Source: SZUA-584 sp040768905 (GTDB lineage Bacteria; Bacillota; Clostridia; Christensenellales; SZUA-584). From it: a DNA stretch of 64,000 nt. A program made the translations under genes and the position numbers. The DNA is taken from assembly GCA_040768905.1 (NCBI GenBank), contig JAXGMA010000001.1, forward strand, positions 1,116,001 to 1,180,000, written 5' to 3'. Below the pieces are notes generated by a model. That model was not told the origin of the DNA and ran no database searches. It worked only from the letters and a program-made list of their open reading frames with translations. Positions 16,582 through 24,491 of this stretch are shown piece by piece; the first letter of the stretch is position 1; each line of letters starts with the position of its first letter.

Positions 16582-16973
16582 TCCGAAGCGCCCTCCGGGA
16601 CTTCCTCAATCTCGCCGGGCAGGGAGAGGTCGGCGTTCAGAATATCCTCCAGGGATTCTTCCTTCTTACGGGGCGTCAGGAACTCGATCTCGTTGGCCTT
16701 GATCAAAAAGCCGGTGTTGGCGCCGTCCGTGACGATGGTTTCAAAGTCCCCATACGCCGCGATCTTGTCGCTCTTTTTCAGAAATTCCGCGCAGCGTTCC
16801 GCCAGGGGGCTGCGTACCTTGATGGACACGAAATCGGTCAGCTTGTTGCCGTCCTTGTCCTTGTAGCGCCTGTCGCTGGCGATGCGCAGGATGGCGTAGG
16901 TGGCTCCGGTGGCGTTGTTCACGCGGATGCTGGGATCAGCGGTCAGGTTGCCGATGGCGGTGATTTTCAACAT
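16578..16973 (-). CDS. ssb: Single-stranded DNA-binding protein (element-encoded)
   Basis: A 131-residue OB-fold protein. MLKITAIGNLTADPSIR at the N-terminus, ILRIASDRRYKDKDG and FVSIKVRSPLAERCAEFLKKSDKIAAYGDF (in part) match bacterial SSB strands. The C-terminal tail is acidic but does not end in the classical DDDIPF partner-binding hexapeptide, as is common for mobile-element SSBs. AAAGGAG precedes ATG 16973. It follows the primase gene and overlaps the ParB-like gene, forming a DNA-processing block. Confidence 0.85.
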   Translation of the reverse strand: MLKITAIGNLTADPSIRVNNATGATYAILRIASDRRYKDKDGNKLTDFVSIKVRSPLAERCAEFLKKSDKIAAYGDFETIVTDGANTGFLIKANEIEFLTPRKKEESLEDILNADLSLPGEIEEVPEGASE

Positions 16974-17075
16974 GGTTCATTTCTCCTTTTGATTGAAATT
17001 TGGATAGAATGCAAAAAAGCGGCTCCGTCCATCCGAAGATGAACGGGGCCGCTGAATGCCGTGGGATGATGGACG

Positions 17076-18014
17076 TTACCGCCCTTTGGATTGGCACATT
17101 TTCTTTTTCGCCGCATACTCGGCCCAATCCTTGCCCTTGGGCGGGAAGAGAGCTGATATGGTGTACCCACGTTCGCTGTACTTGGCGCTGAGCCGCTCGG
17201 TCGCTTCCCGGCCCCACTGATCGTAATCCAGGCAAAAAACGATGCCTTTGATTTGGGGATTTTCTTTGAGGTACTGCTCCAGCGTCCCGTCATGCAGACA
17301 GCACAGCGCAACGGCATTGGTCTTGGGTTCGCTGTAGATCGAAATATGAGCCATGAGATCAATAGGAGACTCGAAGCAATAAACCATATCCTTGGCTGAA
17401 TCGACGGGCAAGCGGAAAGCGTAATCTTTATTACCGCCTGGGACGTCGCCCTTGAAGCCGTTGCCGTTCTGGTCGTAGGTGCCGCGCTTGTAGGCGTTGA
17501 CAGGCTTGCCTTCGGCGTTCATCCCCACGAATATCGCGTTGTGGTGGTCGGCACTTTCGTACAGCAGGCCGCTTCGAATAAAATCCGCGATCACGTTCCG
17601 CGAGATTCCTCTTTTGATGAGATAGGCGAACACGCGGCGGTGATTCGTATGGGCTTCGGGCAGAATGAATTCAGCAGATGGTTTTGCTTTTTGGGGCGGA
17701 GGGGAAACGCGCGGCGGCGCCGGTATTGGCTGTTCGCGGCTGTGGCCGTTATGCTCCAGCAGGTAATGGACGGCTTGTTTGAAGTCCATGTTGTGATGCG
17801 TTTCCAGAAATGTGATGGCATCGCCCCAGGCGCGGGCGTAATTGTCGTAGTAGCTTGAGCGGCGCTTGATCATGATATGAGGCATTTCAGCGAGGGTGTG
17901 GTAATTGCCTTTTGGTTTCACCTGGTAGCCGAGGCTTGACAACAGGTCCGGCAGGTCGGTTTGGCGGGCGGTATCCATTTCAATGTCCGTAAAAGGTGGG
18001 CTGTGCTCGTTCAT
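17076..18014 (-). CDS. TOPRIM-domain DNA primase-like protein (CHC2-like N-terminus)
   Basis: A 312-residue protein. The N-terminal part (about residues 10-90) is a zinc-finger-less CHC2-like segment including DLLSSLGYQVKPKG and AITFLETHHNMDFKQAVHYLL, typical of DUF3991/TOPRIM primases of mobile elements. The middle has ANHRRVFAYLIKRGI-type text and the TOPRIM core follows: MVYCFESPIDLMAH (about 215-228, catalytic Glu) and IVFCLDYDQWGREATERL (about 268-285, the DxD-type acidic pair). ATG 18014 is preceded by AGGAGTGATGCT. It is the first gene of the leftward cluster after tRNA-Ser and probably primes element DNA replication after transfer. Confidence 0.78.
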   Translation of the reverse strand: MNEHSPPFTDIEMDTARQTDLPDLLSSLGYQVKPKGNYHTLAEMPHIMIKRRSSYYDNYARAWGDAITFLETHHNMDFKQAVHYLLEHNGHSREQPIPAPPRVSPPPQKAKPSAEFILPEAHTNHRRVFAYLIKRGISRNVIADFIRSGLLYESADHHNAIFVGMNAEGKPVNAYKRGTYDQNGNGFKGDVPGGNKDYAFRLPVDSAKDMVYCFESPIDLMAHISIYSEPKTNAVALCCLHDGTLEQYLKENPQIKGIVFCLDYDQWGREATERLSAKYSERGYTISALFPPKGKDWAEYAAKKKMCQSKGR

Positions 18015-18042
18015 AGCATCACTCCTGTCTATGGGGAAATGT

Positions 18043-18086
18043 AAAAAGCCGTCATCAGTTTTCTTAACGAAAATCTGATAACGGCT
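18043..18086 (-). terminator. Rho-independent terminator/attenuator upstream of the primase gene
   Basis: On the minus strand an 18-base arm beginning AGCCGTTATCAG (18086 leftward) pairs with CTGATGACGGCT (ending 18047) around a short TTTTC...GAAAA extension and loop, followed by TTTTAC. It sits about 20 bases before the primase ribosome binding site, so it either ends transcription entering from tRNA-Ser or acts as an attenuator for the element's operon. Confidence 0.65.
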
Positions 18087-18157
18087 CGTGTGGGCGTTTT
18101 TAAGCGGTTCTGACATCTACGGTTCGAGGAAAGTAAAAATGCGGCTTCTGAGATGCA

Positions 18158-18183
18158 GAAAAGCCCGCAGCAGCGGGCTTTTC
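18158..18183. terminator. Terminator downstream of tRNA-Ser
   Basis: A perfect 10-bp stem (GAAAAGCCCG / CGGGCTTTTC) with a 6-base loop lies 32 bases beyond the 3' end of the tRNA gene. The stem itself supplies a TTTT stretch on both strands, so it can act bidirectionally. Confidence 0.65.
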
Positions 18184-18214
18184 AGGCTCTGACATCTTTT
18201 TAGTCAAAGCATTA

Positions 18215-18308
18215 TGGCGGAGAAGGAGGGATTTGAACCCTCGCACCGGTCACCCCGATCTACTCCCTTAGCAGGGGAGCCCCTTCAGCCGTACTTGGGT
18301 ACTTCTCC
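18215..18308 (-). tRNA. tRNA-Ser (anticodon GCU)
   Basis: A 94-nt class II tRNA on the minus strand: acceptor GGAGAAG pairs with CTTCTCC, the anticodon loop CTGCTAA gives GCU, a long variable arm is present, the T-arm is GAGGGTTCAAATCCCTC, and the CCA end is encoded (18217-18215). Its 3' end faces the mobile element and is the likely attachment site. Confidence 0.95.
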
Positions 18309-18327
18309 AAAAACAAAAAGCTAGTAC

Positions 18328-18357
18328 ATTATAAGAGATGAGCCGCTTTTCTGTCAA
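18328..18357 (-). promoter_or_regulatory. Promoter of tRNA-Ser
   Basis: TTGACA (18352-18357) and TATAAT (18328-18333), both perfect on the minus strand with an 18-base spacer, lie 20 bases before the tRNA 5' end. Confidence 0.8.
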
Positions 18358-18413
18358 CACTTAACGCAAACCAAAATAACAAGCTGTTTTTCTCATGATC
18401 CATCCGGCCGCAT

Positions 18414-18809
18414 TTACTGCTGCTTGGGTCTGTACTTCTCAGCAAGCAAAGCATACACAAGTTCATTGTGCCAGCCGCCGTGCTTAAACTTGGCCTTGCG
18501 CAATTCGCCCTCTTTTTGCATGCCTGTATTTTTCATGACCTTTTCTGACGCCTTGTTGTTTTTGTTGCATCGTGCGTAAATCCTGTGCAGTTGCAGAACT
18601 GAAAAACCGATTTTAAGAAGAGTGTCCGCCATTTCAGTCGCATAGCCCCGGCCCCAATATTGCAGCAGCAGATAGCCGATCTCACCGCAGCCTCCGAATT
18701 CATTCTTACAGGCAACGTCAATGATGCCAAGGCCGATGAAACTGCCGTCTTCACGCAAATATTCCGGATATCCATATGTTTTATGGCCGACGGTGTTCGC
18801 TTGATTCAT
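18414..18809 (-). CDS. GNAT acetyltransferase, C-terminal part of a frameshifted gene
   Basis: A 131-residue frame carrying most of a RimJ/RimL-type GNAT domain: SFIGLGIIDV, EIGYLLLQYWGRGYATEMADTLL (the acetyl-CoA-binding R/Q-x-x-G-x-G/A segment, here WGRGYATE) and LHRIYARCNKNNKASEKVMKNTGM. The typical N-terminal strands are missing from this frame and are encoded in another frame immediately upstream (18806-18961). The two pieces meet at an ATGA overlap. The ATG at 18809 has no convincing ribosome binding site, so this is more likely a frameshifted single gene than two proteins. Substrate unknown. Confidence 0.7.
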   Translation of the reverse strand: MNQANTVGHKTYGYPEYLREDGSFIGLGIIDVACKNEFGGCGEIGYLLLQYWGRGYATEMADTLLKIGFSVLQLHRIYARCNKNNKASEKVMKNTGMQKEGELRKAKFKHGGWHNELVYALLAEKYRPKQQ

Positions 18810-18961
18810 AACACATCATCAAAAAATGGCCTGAAATCAGATTCTTCCGCACATGTATCAAATATGGTGTAACGCGTCACATCATCGTTACAAAACAGCG
18901 TATACAGCAATTCAAAGTCAGCTTTAGCACATGGCCTCAAACACAGCCTCTTGTTTTCCAT
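18806..18961 (-). pseudogene. N-terminal fragment of the frameshifted GNAT gene
   Basis: From ATG 18961 a 51-codon frame reads MENKRLCLRPCAKADFELLY and continues to a TGA at 18806. The R-L-x-L-R-P start is the classic N-terminus of RimJ-type acetyltransferases. The rest of the domain continues in a different frame from 18809, and that frame has its own TGA just upstream, so a single base change or sequencing error near 18,810 would explain the split. Confidence 0.65.
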
Positions 18962-18987
18962 AAAGCACCCTCATTTATATGTGTATT

Positions 18988-20118
18988 CTAAGAAAGACGG
19001 CTCTCAAAATCCTCAAAGCCGAATGTGCGCACGATCTTGTTTTGGCCGTCAATGGTATGCAATACTATCGCCGGCAGCGGCATGCCGTTGAATGTATTAT
19101 TCTTGACCATCGTATAATGCGCCATATCACAGAATACGAGCCTATCTCCCGGTTTGAGCGGCTTGTCAAAAGCATAATCGCCGATGATATCGCCCGCAAG
19201 GCAGGTCGGCCCAGCGAGCCTGTAGGTGTGCGCTTTCTCCCCCGGCCGCGCTGCATCGATCAGTTCGGGACGGTAAGGCATCTCCAACACATCCGGCATA
19301 TGGCACGCTGCCGAGGTGTCGAGAATAGCGATATCGATGCCGTTATTCATCGTGTCTGTCACGCTTGAAACAAGGTACCCCGCGCTTAAAGCCACGGCCT
19401 CGCCCGGCTCAAGATACACCTGTACGCCGTATGTGTCGCGCAGGCGCACGAGTTCCCGGATCAGTGTTCCCGCATCGTAGTCTTCGCGCGTGATGTGGTG
19501 TCCGCCTCCAAGATTGAGCCATTTCATTTTTTGCATATATGTGCCGAATTTTTCTTCCGCCGCCTGCAGCGTTTTGACAAGCGCGTCCGCGTTCTGTTCA
19601 CAGAGCGTATGCATGTGCAGCCCTTCAATGCCGTCAAGCTCTTCCGCGTGAAAATGCGCCATCGTCGTGCCGAGCCTTGAACCCGGTGCGCACGGATCAT
19701 AGATCGCATGTTCCTGCGTGGAACATTCCGGGTTGATGCGCAGTCCGCATGAGCATCCGGCTTGCAGCGCCTTTTCTTTGTAAAGCTCCCACTGCGCAAA
19801 AGTATTGAACACGATATGCCCGCATATGCGCGTCAGTTCATCGAAATCGCTTTGTTTGTATGCGGGCGAATAGACATGCGTTTCTCCTCCGAATCTGCTT
19901 GCGCCGAGTCGCGCCTCAAACAGGCCGCTCGCCGCCGTACCGCAAAGATAACGGCTGATCAGCGGGTAGAGGCTGTGCATGGCAAACGCCTTCTGCGCAA
20001 GCAGTATCCTGCATCCGCTGCGCTCAGAGACGCTTTTAAGCTGTTCGAGATTGCGGATTATAATGCGCTCATCGACCACATAGCATGGCGTGGGCAGATC
20101 ATGCATCCAGCTTTCCAT
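18988..20118 (-). CDS. nspC: Carboxynorspermidine/carboxyspermidine decarboxylase
   Basis: A 376-residue PLP-dependent fold-III decarboxylase that turns carboxy(nor)spermidine into (nor)spermidine. The N-terminal barrel has LLAQKAFAM with the PLP lysine near residue 43, GLHMHTLCEQN near 165-175, GGGHHI near 204-209 and LEPGEA near 236-241. The C-terminal domain carries GPTCLAGDIIGDY (about 306-318), the Cys-Asp active-site segment. Its ATG overlaps the stop of the dehydrogenase gene (TGATG), so the pair is translationally coupled. Since no 1,3-diaminopropane-forming gene is in view while putrescine synthesis is, carboxyspermidine is the more likely substrate. Confidence 0.9.
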   Translation of the reverse strand: MESWMHDLPTPCYVVDERIIIRNLEQLKSVSERSGCRILLAQKAFAMHSLYPLISRYLCGTAASGLFEARLGASRFGGETHVYSPAYKQSDFDELTRICGHIVFNTFAQWELYKEKALQAGCSCGLRINPECSTQEHAIYDPCAPGSRLGTTMAHFHAEELDGIEGLHMHTLCEQNADALVKTLQAAEEKFGTYMQKMKWLNLGGGHHITREDYDAGTLIRELVRLRDTYGVQVYLEPGEAVALSAGYLVSSVTDTMNNGIDIAILDTSAACHMPDVLEMPYRPELIDAARPGEKAHTYRLAGPTCLAGDIIGDYAFDKPLKPGDRLVFCDMAHYTMVKNNTFNGMPLPAIVLHTIDGQNKIVRTFGFEDFESRLS

Positions 20119-21317
20119 CAGTCTACCATCTTAGGCGAGAAGCTTTCCTGCCAGGGCAGCCCACACCTTATAAGCTCAGCCATGAATGGATCCGGGTCAA
20201 ACTCCTCGATGTTGAACACGCCCGGCCCTTTCCATGTTCCTGTCATTATCATTATGGCGCCTATCATCGCGGGCACGCCTGTGGTGTAGCTGATGGCCTG
20301 GCTGCCCACCTCGCGGTAACATTCCTGATGGTCGCACACGTTGTAGACATAATAACTGCGCGGCGCGCCGTCTTTGATGCCTTTGATGATGCAGCCGATG
20401 TTGGTTTTGCCCACCGTGCGCGGCCCCAGAGAAGCGGGGTCAGGCAAGACTGCTTTTAAGAACTGCAGCGGAATGATGTCCTTCCCTTCAAAGCATATAG
20501 GCTCGATCGATGTCATGCCGACATTTTCAAGGCATTTTAAATGCGTCAGATAGCTTTGCCCGAACGTCATAAAAAAGCGGATCCTGCGCACGCCTTTGAT
20601 ATTTTTCGCGAGGCTTTCTATCTCTTCATGGTGAAGCAGATACATGTCCTTCTCCCCCACTTCGGGGAAATCATATACGCGCTTTATTTCCATCGGCTCA
20701 GTTTCCACCCAGCAGCCGTCTTCCCAGTAGCTGCCCTTCGCCGTGACTTCGCGGATATTGATCTCCGGATTGAAGTTGGTCGCAAACGGATAGCCGTGGT
20801 CGCCGCCGTTGCAGTCGAGAATATCTATTTCGTGGATCTCATCGAAGTGATGTTTTGCCGCATATGCGCTAAATACGCCCGTCACGCCCGGGTCAAACCC
20901 GCTGCCCAGCAATGCCGTGATCCCCGCCTGCTTGAATTTTTCCTGGTAAGCCCACTGCCACTTGTACTCAAATTTCGCGGTGTCGCGCGGCTCATAGTTT
21001 GCGGTATCAAGATAATGTGTTTTCGTCGCAAGACATGCGTCCATGACATGAAGGTCCTGATATGGAAGCGCAAGGTTGATCACGATATCCGGCTTGAACT
21101 TGTCTATCAGTGCAACAAGTTCATCCACATTGTCTGCATCAACCTTTGCGGTCTGTATCTTTGTTTTGCCGCCGCCAAGCTTTTCTTTAAGCGCGTCGCA
21201 CTTTTCGACTGTGCGGCTCGCGATCATGATCTCTTTAAAGACTTGCGGGTTTTGGCAGCATTTGTGTATCGTCACCCCCGCGACGCCGCCGCACCCGATA
21301 ATCATTGCTTTGCCCAT
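20118..21317 (-). CDS. Carboxynorspermidine/carboxyspermidine dehydrogenase (saccharopine dehydrogenase family)
   Basis: A 399-residue NAD(P)H-dependent enzyme that reductively condenses aspartate semialdehyde with a diamine. The Rossmann motif GCGGVAG lies at residues 8-14, followed by IMIASRTVEKCD. The middle contains ALLGSGFDPGVTGVFSAYAAKH (in part), typical of this saccharopine-dehydrogenase branch. ATG 21317 follows GGAGGTAAAAAT. Coupled to nspC, it forms the aspartate-semialdehyde route to spermidine known from Campylobacter and many gut bacteria. Saccharopine dehydrogenase proper is less likely because of the partner gene. Confidence 0.88.
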   Translation of the reverse strand: MGKAMIIGCGGVAGVTIHKCCQNPQVFKEIMIASRTVEKCDALKEKLGGGKTKIQTAKVDADNVDELVALIDKFKPDIVINLALPYQDLHVMDACLATKTHYLDTANYEPRDTAKFEYKWQWAYQEKFKQAGITALLGSGFDPGVTGVFSAYAAKHHFDEIHEIDILDCNGGDHGYPFATNFNPEINIREVTAKGSYWEDGCWVETEPMEIKRVYDFPEVGEKDMYLLHHEEIESLAKNIKGVRRIRFFMTFGQSYLTHLKCLENVGMTSIEPICFEGKDIIPLQFLKAVLPDPASLGPRTVGKTNIGCIIKGIKDGAPRSYYVYNVCDHQECYREVGSQAISYTTGVPAMIGAIMIMTGTWKGPGVFNIEEFDPDPFMAELIRCGLPWQESFSPKMVD

Positions 21318-21332
21318 ATTTTTACCTCCGTT

Positions 21333-22172
21333 TTACTTTTCCGATATCACCATCAGCAGTTCGCGCAAAATCTTTAATGCGGCAGCTGTCGAAATACCGC
21401 TTGGATCATAGACCGGGCATAATTCAGTTAAATCACAGCCTATGATATCAAGATTGCCGGCTACATACACAGCGTTGAGCAGTTGCTCAAAGCTGACGCC
21501 TCCCGGCTCCGGCGTGCCTGTCCCCGGAAAGACTGAAGGGTCAAGCACATCAAGATCCAGCGTGAAATACACCGGTTTCCCTTTTAGGTTATATATAACG
21601 GTGTCAAGCCCGGCAAAACCAAAGCTGTGAAGGCCGGTATGTTTTTCACCGAAAGCATGTTCCTCGCGTGTGCCCGAACGTATGCCGAATTGAAAGATGC
21701 GCCCGTCCCCGACGATATCATGGATCCGCCGCATGACAGTGGCGTGCGAGAGTTTTGCACCCAGATAATCATCCCGCAGGTCTGCATGGGCGTCAAACTG
21801 AATGACATGCAGATCGGCGTATCGTTTCGCGGCAGCACGCACGGCACCGAGCGTGACGAGGTGTTCTCCGCCTATCATCACAGGGCGTTTGCGGTCATCA
21901 AGCAACTGCGCCGTCTTTTTTTCTATTGCATCAAGCGCTTTTTCCGTATCACCAAAACAAAGCTCCAAATCGCCTGCATCGCAGACCATCATATCTTCGA
22001 TATCCGCGTCAAGATAAGGGCTGTACGTTTCCAAAGCGTAAGAATCTGCGCGCATCGCACGGCTTGCAAACCGCGCCCCTGGGCGAAAGCTCGTCGTGGA
22101 GTCAAAAGGCGCGCCGAACAAGACGGTATCCGCCTTGGCATATGCTTTGTCACAGCCTAGAAATCTCTCCAT
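21333..22172 (-). CDS. speB: Agmatinase (ureohydrolase family)
   Basis: A 279-residue binuclear-manganese hydrolase converting agmatine to putrescine and urea. The metal-site motifs are all present: GGEH near residues 99-102, FDAHADLRD near 124-132, and FTLDLDVLDPS near 200-210, followed by DLTELCPVYDPSGIS. Length suits bacterial agmatinases. The start overlaps the end of speE by 23 bases, and it precedes the dehydrogenase gene by 15 bases. With the decarboxylase at 23,029 it completes the arginine-agmatine-putrescine route. Confidence 0.9.
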   Translation of the reverse strand: MERFLGCDKAYAKADTVLFGAPFDSTTSFRPGARFASRAMRADSYALETYSPYLDADIEDMMVCDAGDLELCFGDTEKALDAIEKKTAQLLDDRKRPVMIGGEHLVTLGAVRAAAKRYADLHVIQFDAHADLRDDYLGAKLSHATVMRRIHDIVGDGRIFQFGIRSGTREEHAFGEKHTGLHSFGFAGLDTVIYNLKGKPVYFTLDLDVLDPSVFPGTGTPEPGGVSFEQLLNAVYVAGNLDIIGCDLTELCPVYDPSGISTAAALKILRELLMVISEK

Positions 22173-23022
22173 CTTCCACTTCCTTGATGATGTCCTCTAC
22201 ATAGGTTGGCAGCGCAAACGCAGCCTTATGCAGATTGGTATTGTAGTATCTTGCCGTTATACCGTATCCTTTCCAGCGATCTTCATTGATATGCTGGGTC
22301 GGATGATACTTCTTTGATGAAAAGCCGAAAAGCCAGTGGCCCGAAGGGTAGGTGGGTATGTGTGCCTGATAAAGCCGGCTTAACGGAAAACTCTGGACGA
22401 TGCGGTGGTGAATGCGCTTAACCGCAAGCGCGTCTTCAGGATAAAACGGGTTCTCATGCTGGTTGACAAGTATGCCGTCTTGTTTGAGCGCTTTGAAGCA
22501 GTTTCCGTAAAATTCCTTTGTGAACAAGCCCTCTCCCGGCCCGAACGGATCGGTTGAATCGACTATGATGACATCATACTGGTCACAGCAGCGGCGGATA
22601 AATCTTAGCCCGTCTTCATAAAAGATATTCACGCGCGCATCGTCAAGGCTGCATGCCACTGTCGGCAGGTATTCGCGGCAAACGGAGACGACATCTTTGT
22701 CGATTTCCACAAGGTCGATCTGTTCGACACAGCTGTACCGGCATAGCTCCCGCACGGTGCCTCCGTCTCCGCCGCCGATGATCAGCACACTGGCTGCGCT
22801 GGGATGCACAGCCAGCGGCACATGCACCATCATCTCATGGTAGATAAACTCATCCTTTTCGGTCAGCATAAGCACGCCGTCCAGCGTTAAAAGCCGTCCG
22901 AATTCGTGCGATTCAAAGATATCGATGCGCTGAAACCGGCTCTGTGCCGTATAAAGCTGTTTGTCAACATCGATGCAAAGGCCGACATGCGGTGTATGTT
23001 TTTCCGTGAATACAAGCTGCAT
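22150..23022 (-). CDS. speE: Spermidine synthase (polyamine aminopropyltransferase)
   Basis: A 290-residue aminopropyltransferase transferring the propylamine group from decarboxylated SAM to a polyamine. The SAM-binding GGGDGGT is near residues 88-94, DLVEIDKDVV follows, the catalytic loop VDSTDPFGPGEGL is near 155-167, and YPSGHWLFGFSSK near 224-236 is typical. Gene order and overlap with speB place it in the polyamine operon. Because a second spermidine route is encoded downstream, the acceptor could also be spermidine (giving spermine or thermospermine); sequence alone does not decide. Confidence 0.92.
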   Translation of the reverse strand: MQLVFTEKHTPHVGLCIDVDKQLYTAQSRFQRIDIFESHEFGRLLTLDGVLMLTEKDEFIYHEMMVHVPLAVHPSAASVLIIGGGDGGTVRELCRYSCVEQIDLVEIDKDVVSVCREYLPTVACSLDDARVNIFYEDGLRFIRRCCDQYDVIIVDSTDPFGPGEGLFTKEFYGNCFKALKQDGILVNQHENPFYPEDALAVKRIHHRIVQSFPLSRLYQAHIPTYPSGHWLFGFSSKKYHPTQHINEDRWKGYGITARYYNTNLHKAAFALPTYVEDIIKEVEDGEISRL

Positions 23023-23028
23023 ATGCCT

Positions 23029-24474
23029 TCAATCTCCCTTCAATACGTTTAAGTATTCTATGTTCAAGTCTTCAGGTCCTGTCAGTGAACCGCCTTTTTC
23101 CTTCATATAGCGGATATAATCGAGTATCTGGCTGGTGATGCGCTCCCCGGGTGCAAGTATCGGGATGCCCGGCGGATAACACATGACCGACTCAGCGCAG
23201 ATGTGCCCTTTGGTCTTTTCGATGGGCAGCGCTTGCTTGCTGGCGTAAAAAGCCTGCTGCGGCGTCGTCATCACCTTAGGGCTTATGTATTCGAAGCGCA
23301 TCAGCCCGCTCTTGTCACGTTTGTACCTGCGGCGTATTTCGGCAAGTGCGCTCACAAGCCTCTCGATATCGCGTTCTCTGTCGCCCACTGATATATAGGC
23401 CAGTATGTTGGCGATATCCCCGAATTCGACCTGTATATCATATTCGTCACGCAGTATGTCATACACCTCTATGCCCGCAAGCCCTGCTTCAAGCGTATGA
23501 ACGGACAGCTTTGTCGGGTCAAAGTCGAAAATAGAATCCTGATTGACGATCTCACGAGAGTAGGCATAATAATCGCCTATCTGGTTGATTTCCTCTCTCG
23601 CATATTGCGCGAGATCGCAGACTTTTTCAAAAATGTCTTCACCTCGCAGCGCAAGGTTCTTGCGTGAAATATCAAGGCTCGACATCAAAAGGTATGAGCC
23701 GCTTGTCGTCTGCGTGAGGCCAATGACCTGCCGCAAATGGCCTGCGTTGACACGCGGCCCCGACACGAGCAATGAGCTTTGCGTGAGCGAGCCTCCCGAT
23801 TTATGCATACTGATACTTGCCATATCCGCGCCTGCGCCCATCGCGCTTTTTGGCATGCCGCTGCCAAAGTAAAAGTGCGTTCCGTGCGCTTCATCCGCCA
23901 GCACCGTCATTCCGTGCGCATGTGCTGTTTTTACGATCTGCTCAATGTGAGAGCATATGCCGTAATATGTCGGGTTATTGACAAATACGGCTTTTGCCTC
24001 CGGGTTTTGTTCTATGGCTTTATTGACATCATCCATCGCCATACCCAGCGCGATGCCGAGCCGCTTGTCCGTCTGCGGGTTCACATAGACGGGGACAGCA
24101 CCGCACAAAACCAGCGCGCCGATCACGCTGCGGTGTACATTGCGCGGCAAAATGATCTTATCACCGCGTCCGCATACGGAAAGTATCATGCTCTGAACAG
24201 CTGATGTGGTGCCGCTGACCATGAAATAGGCGTGGGCAGCACCGAAAGCCTGCGCCGCAAGTTCCTCGGCTTCCCTGATGACAGATACGGGGTGGCACAG
24301 GTTATCAAGCGGCTTGCTGGAGTTGACGTCCGCCTCCATACAGGCGCGCCCTAAAAACGCAGTCAGTTCCGGGTTCCCCCGCCCCTGTTTGTGACCGGGT
24401 ACGTCAAAGGGCACCACCCTTGCGGCCCTGTGGTGCTGTAACGCCTCAAGTATCGGTGCCCTGCTTTGATCCAT
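23029..24474 (-). CDS. speA: Orn/Lys/Arg decarboxylase, probably arginine decarboxylase
   Basis: A 481-residue PLP fold-I decarboxylase of the SpeA/CadA-like short type found in Firmicutes. N-terminal FDVPGHKQGRG (about 23-33), the catalytic-site block VLADEAHGTHFYFG (about 190-203) and the PLP lysine in SISMHKSGGSLTQSS (about 219-233) are clear. The C-terminal domain carries the expected PPGIP (PGIPILAPGE). ATG 24474 follows GGAGGAATTAAG. Arginine is the likely substrate because agmatinase is in the same operon, but lysine decarboxylases of this branch look similar. Confidence 0.85.
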   Translation of the reverse strand: MDQSRAPILEALQHHRAARVVPFDVPGHKQGRGNPELTAFLGRACMEADVNSSKPLDNLCHPVSVIREAEELAAQAFGAAHAYFMVSGTTSAVQSMILSVCGRGDKIILPRNVHRSVIGALVLCGAVPVYVNPQTDKRLGIALGMAMDDVNKAIEQNPEAKAVFVNNPTYYGICSHIEQIVKTAHAHGMTVLADEAHGTHFYFGSGMPKSAMGAGADMASISMHKSGGSLTQSSLLVSGPRVNAGHLRQVIGLTQTTSGSYLLMSSLDISRKNLALRGEDIFEKVCDLAQYAREEINQIGDYYAYSREIVNQDSIFDFDPTKLSVHTLEAGLAGIEVYDILRDEYDIQVEFGDIANILAYISVGDRERDIERLVSALAEIRRRYKRDKSGLMRFEYISPKVMTTPQQAFYASKQALPIEKTKGHICAESVMCYPPGIPILAPGERITSQILDYIRYMKEKGGSLTGPEDLNIEYLNVLKGD

Positions 24475-24491
24475 CTTAATTCCTCCAAGCC

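Larger units (their letters stand above)
1..18214. mobile_element. Arm of a putative integrative conjugative/mobilisable element
   Basis: Almost every gene here is on the minus strand, tightly spaced or overlapping, and clearly richer in G+C than the chromosome to the right. The gene set (TOPRIM primase, SSB, ParB-like, ParM/ParR, DNA methyltransferase, Tad-like pilus locus with its own prepilin peptidase) is typical of integrated elements of Clostridia. The right boundary coincides with the 3' end of tRNA-Ser, a usual integration target. No integrase, relaxase, coupling protein or VirB4 is visible, so the rest must lie left of the window or the element is decayed. Boundary and element class are inference. 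Confidence 0.7.
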
